A stretch of DNA of 64,000 bases. It comes from Liolophura sinensis (lineage: Eukaryota > Mollusca > Polyplacophora > Chitonida > Chitonidae). This document shows, piece by piece, positions 61,566 through 64,000 of the stretch. The stretch covers positions 21,373,608-21,437,607 of the forward strand of contig NC_088300.1 in assembly GCF_032854445.1 (NCBI RefSeq), written 5' to 3'. The notes beneath the pieces are model-generated. The model worked only from the letters and a program-made list of their open reading frames with translations, was not told where the DNA came from and did no database searches. A program made the translations under genes and the position numbers. Within the stretch, counting starts at the first letter, position 1, and the number at the start of each line of letters is the position of its first letter.

Positions 61566-61893
61566 ATTTCATTAGGTGTGATTAGGTGTGTATTGTGTCC
61601 CCTTGTGGCAGGGAGAGTCCATCCCGCCATGATGCCGCCGGCACTGAAATATCTTACTGAAAACACTAGACATGACGCCCATCCCAGTTACATTAAGACA
61701 AAGGGTCAACGAGCCATGTTTACTCGCTCTAACCTCTGAGTGCTGAGCGCCAAACGAGGCAGCAACAAGTATCATTTTTAGAGTCTTTGGTATGACCTGA
61801 CCCAGGTGTGATATGAATAATATGAACAATATAATATGGTCGTCGTAATATGAATGAAAAATTGTCAAGTACGATGTAAAACCCCAAGCTTAC
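61566..61893 (+). repeat. Dispersed repeat with SINE-like tail
   Basis: It contains GGCACTGAAATATCTTACTG, CCCAGTTACATTAAGACAAA, GAGTGCTGAGCGCCAAACGA, GAGTCTTTGGTATGACCTG and the tail GAAAAATTGTCAAGTACGATG. The first third is related to 63555-63650. An opposite-strand ORF of 98 codons through it is not coding. Confidence 0.65.
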
Positions 61894-62961
61894 ATACACA
61901 CATACCATGGGTGTTTATGAGCGATATGGTCAAGGAATATTTTATGCTACTTATTCACTAAATAGCCCACCAATATTTGTATTTTATGACTGCCGTGAAC
62001 CCATGACCTTATAGCATGTCTGTCTATAATTGATCTGGAGAGTGAAACCAACAATGTACAGAAAGAATGAAACATAAACCTAGCTATACCATCTAACTGT
62101 GAGACTTTGACAAGAAAGGCGGGGATTCTATTTTTTCTGTAAAGATTGTTACTAAGTCACAAACCGTTACTATCGTCAAGGATTGATCATTTTGAGCAAT
62201 AACTTAAACTGCGACAATCAGAAAACATGCCAGGTAGCCTCTATCCGTAAACATGAATTCACAGGGCAGAATATCCTCGTGTGGAAAACTTGACTGGCTC
62301 CCAAGTACGTCTTAACGAAATGCTTTGACGTGTAAAGAGTAAGTGCGAAATCCAGACTAACAATAGAACGTAAATGATCAGATTGTCACTTTATCAACAA
62401 TCAGTAATTAGTTGATCTGCGTGGGGGATTGACGCGACTTTCATGTAGCCAATCAGCGGTCAGAGTAACAGAAAGCACTGATGTAGTCCTACGGGACTTC
62501 GTGGGCGTCTGAATCTCCTGTGTTAAAAAGCTTTTCATCAAATTGACAACTTACAAACACCAAAATGACTGCCGTTTAGTTACGGATGGGTGCTAGCCTT
62601 TCCCTCGCAACCTACACATATCTTATTTCATTATCGACTATTTAGCTGTCAATCAAAATTCCATTTTATCCTCGCCCTCTGTTTATCGATTTTGATAATA
62701 TCGTCATCGTTGAGATGGCGTATTAAAAGTCTTCCACGCAAACAATCTGTGCCATCCTCACTACTACGTAAAATAATAGAATACTGACCACTGATGTATT
62801 CGAAATACAATATATTTGCTGGAGGAAAGCGGAGTGCCCCGCATAAACTACCGATCTAAGCTTCACTTAGGACAGAGTTTGCGATTAACCTCAGCACATA
62901 AAATACAGATCAGAACGTGAGATAATCAAACTGCGTCTTAGAAGAAGATATATACTCTTAT
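61894..62961. other. Nothing recognised
   Basis: No coding exon, RNA gene or clear repeat was recognised. Confidence 0.4.
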
Positions 62962-63108
62962 GTTTATTTTTTTATTTGATAGGTATTTAACGCCGTATTC
63001 AAGAATATTGCAATTATACAACGGTGGCCGGCATTATGGTGGGGAAAAACCGGTCAGATCCCGGAGAAAACCCACGACCATCCGCAGGTTGCTAACAGAC
63101 ATTTCCTC
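62962..63108 (-). repeat. SINE tail and core
   Basis: TTATTTGATAGGTATTTAAC, GCCGTATTCAAGAATATTGC, CAACGGTGGCCGGCATTATG and CCCACGACCATCCGCAGGTT are in reverse order. The head is missing. Confidence 0.88.
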
Positions 63109-63147
63109 GTACTATATGCTCTTACAATTCCAGCCTTTATTAATTTG

Positions 63148-63401
63148 TGGCCTGTTGGTTAGCGCGCTAGCGCAGCGAAATGACCCAAGAGCCACTTAAC
63201 AATGCGGTCGCTATGAGTTCGAGGCCAGCTTATGCTGGCTTCCTCTCCGGCCGTACGTGGAAAGTTCTCTCAGCAACCTTCTGACGGTCGTGGTTTTCCC
63301 CCGGGCTTTGCCCGGTTTCCACCCACCATAATGCTTGCCGCCGTCGTATAAGTGAAATATTCTTGATTACGGCGTAAAACACAAATCAAATAAATAAATA
63401 T
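63148..63401 (+). repeat. Full-length tRNA-derived SINE
   Basis: The most complete copy in the window. Box A is TGGTTAGCGCGC (63156-63167) and box B is GAGTTCGAGGCC (63215-63226). Then follow GGCCGTACGTGGAAAGTTCT, CCCGGGCTTTGCCCGGTTTC, the ACCATAATGCTTGCCGCCGT core, ATTCTTGATTACGGCGTAAA and an AAATA tail. Promoter boxes with normal spacing support RNA polymerase III origin. It lies about 40 bp from an inverted copy. Confidence 0.93.
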
Positions 63402-63554
63402 AATTGATAATTTGTGGTCTGTGGGATTTGTTTAATCATACAACCCTCTAATGATTCATTGCGTCTGTGCCCTTTTTCCAATGCAGCAATGTATGCACGC
63501 TTGGAGTTTTCATGTCATTATGCGAATGTAAATATGTTGTGTCTTCTTGTGAAG

Positions 63555-63650
63555 CGGCGAATCCGTGCCACCTTCAAGTATCTTACCGAAGACACCAGGC
63601 CTGACACCCTACTCAGTCACATTATACTGATACCGAGCCAAACAGCTCAA
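63555..63650 (+). repeat. Fragment of the 61566 dispersed repeat
   Basis: AAGTATCTTACCGAAGACAC, TGACACCCTACTCAGTCACA and TTATACTGATACCGAGCC parallel the left part of 61566-61893. The match ends where the right-edge array begins. Confidence 0.65.
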
Positions 63651-64000
63651 ACAGGCCAAATAGCGCCAAGCTATTAACATTAGACCACCAAAGGAGTCAA
63701 GACGCTAATCATTCGTCACTACGCCTGTGTGATTTTCCACTCCCAGACAAGACGCAAATCATTCCTCACCATGTCTGTGTGGTTTTCCTGTCCCATAAAA
63801 GACTCAAACAGGCCAAACAACGCCAAGCTATTAACATTAGACCACCAAAGGAGTCAAGACGCTAATCAATCGCCACTACGTCAGTGTGGTTTTTCTGTCC
63901 AAGACGATAATCATTCGTTACTACGTCTGTGTGGTTTTCCTGTCATATACAAAACGTTAATCATTCGTCACTACGCCTGTATGATTTTCCTGTCTTATAC
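63645..64000. repeat. Nested tandem array running off the right edge
   Basis: A short unit of about 45-50 bp (AAGACGCTAATCATTCGTCA followed by CTACGCCTGTGTGATTTTCC) repeats about six times. A longer segment, CTCAAACAGGCCAAATAGCG through GACCACCAAAGGAGTCAAGA, appears twice, about 156 bp apart. The array is cut by the window end. Confidence 0.85.

Noticed and set aside
63148-63230. Possible true tRNA gene
   Set aside because: Boxes A and B are present but the sequence continues into the SINE core and no cloverleaf closes.
54860-64000. Search for the GPB5 upstream exon (Cys-Trp-Gly-x-Cys) on the minus strand
   Set aside because: No matching exon was found by eye; it may lie beyond the right edge or be too diverged to see.

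Overview
The window is animal genomic DNA, most likely from a mollusc and probably a bivalve. It has no bacterial-style gene packing. It carries many copies of a tRNA-headed SINE whose core (a GTTTTACGCCGTA block followed by CGACGGCGGCCAGCATTATGG) and AAATA-type tail I recognise from mollusc genomes. Intron-split animal genes are present, and the rest is AT-rich non-coding DNA full of minisatellites. The species cannot be fixed from the sequence.

Two protein-coding genes can be supported, and they are functional partners. On the + strand, two exons (2019-2194 and 7883-7975) encode most of GPA2, the alpha-type subunit of the cystine-knot glycoprotein hormone GPA2/GPB5 (thyrostimulin in vertebrates). 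They are joined by a clean GTAAGT donor and TTCCAG acceptor with matching phase, and the C-x-C-x-x-C terminus and stop codon are intact. The 5' exon with the signal peptide and first cysteine was not found and probably lies to the left. On the - strand, 54666-54858 is the last coding exon of GPB5, the beta-type subunit. It contains one apparent frameshift in a homopolymer run. Its upstream exon(s) were not found and would lie at higher coordinates. The two genes are tail to tail with their stop codons about 46.7 kb apart, so the window spans the inside of a GPA2-GPB5 hormone cluster.

Layout: 1-334 unassigned with a 21-bp duplication; 334-1150 a 39-bp minisatellite; 2019-7975 GPA2, whose intron holds a 76-bp dimeric satellite (about 2.85-4.46 kb), SINEs and duplicated copies of the splice acceptor; 8293-8507 a 43-bp array just past GPA2; 8.5-41 kb gene-poor DNA with SINEs, short arrays (51, 95, 52/37, 36 and 26 bp) and no recognisable gene; 41.1-43.15 kb a dead LINE whose reverse transcriptase catalytic motif reads YADH; 43-54 kb repeats, a MITE-like element and small arrays; 54.67-54.86 kb the GPB5 exon; 54.9-64 kb presumed upstream part of GPB5 with a 22-bp array that grew inside a SINE, a 62-bp array, a GT microsatellite, an inverted SINE pair and an array running off the right edge.

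I did not find a clearly new biological system. The most interesting items are the hormone-subunit cluster, the homopolymer frameshift in GPB5, the tandem duplication of the GPA2 acceptor region, and a 13-bp perfect stem that includes the GPA2 stop codon.
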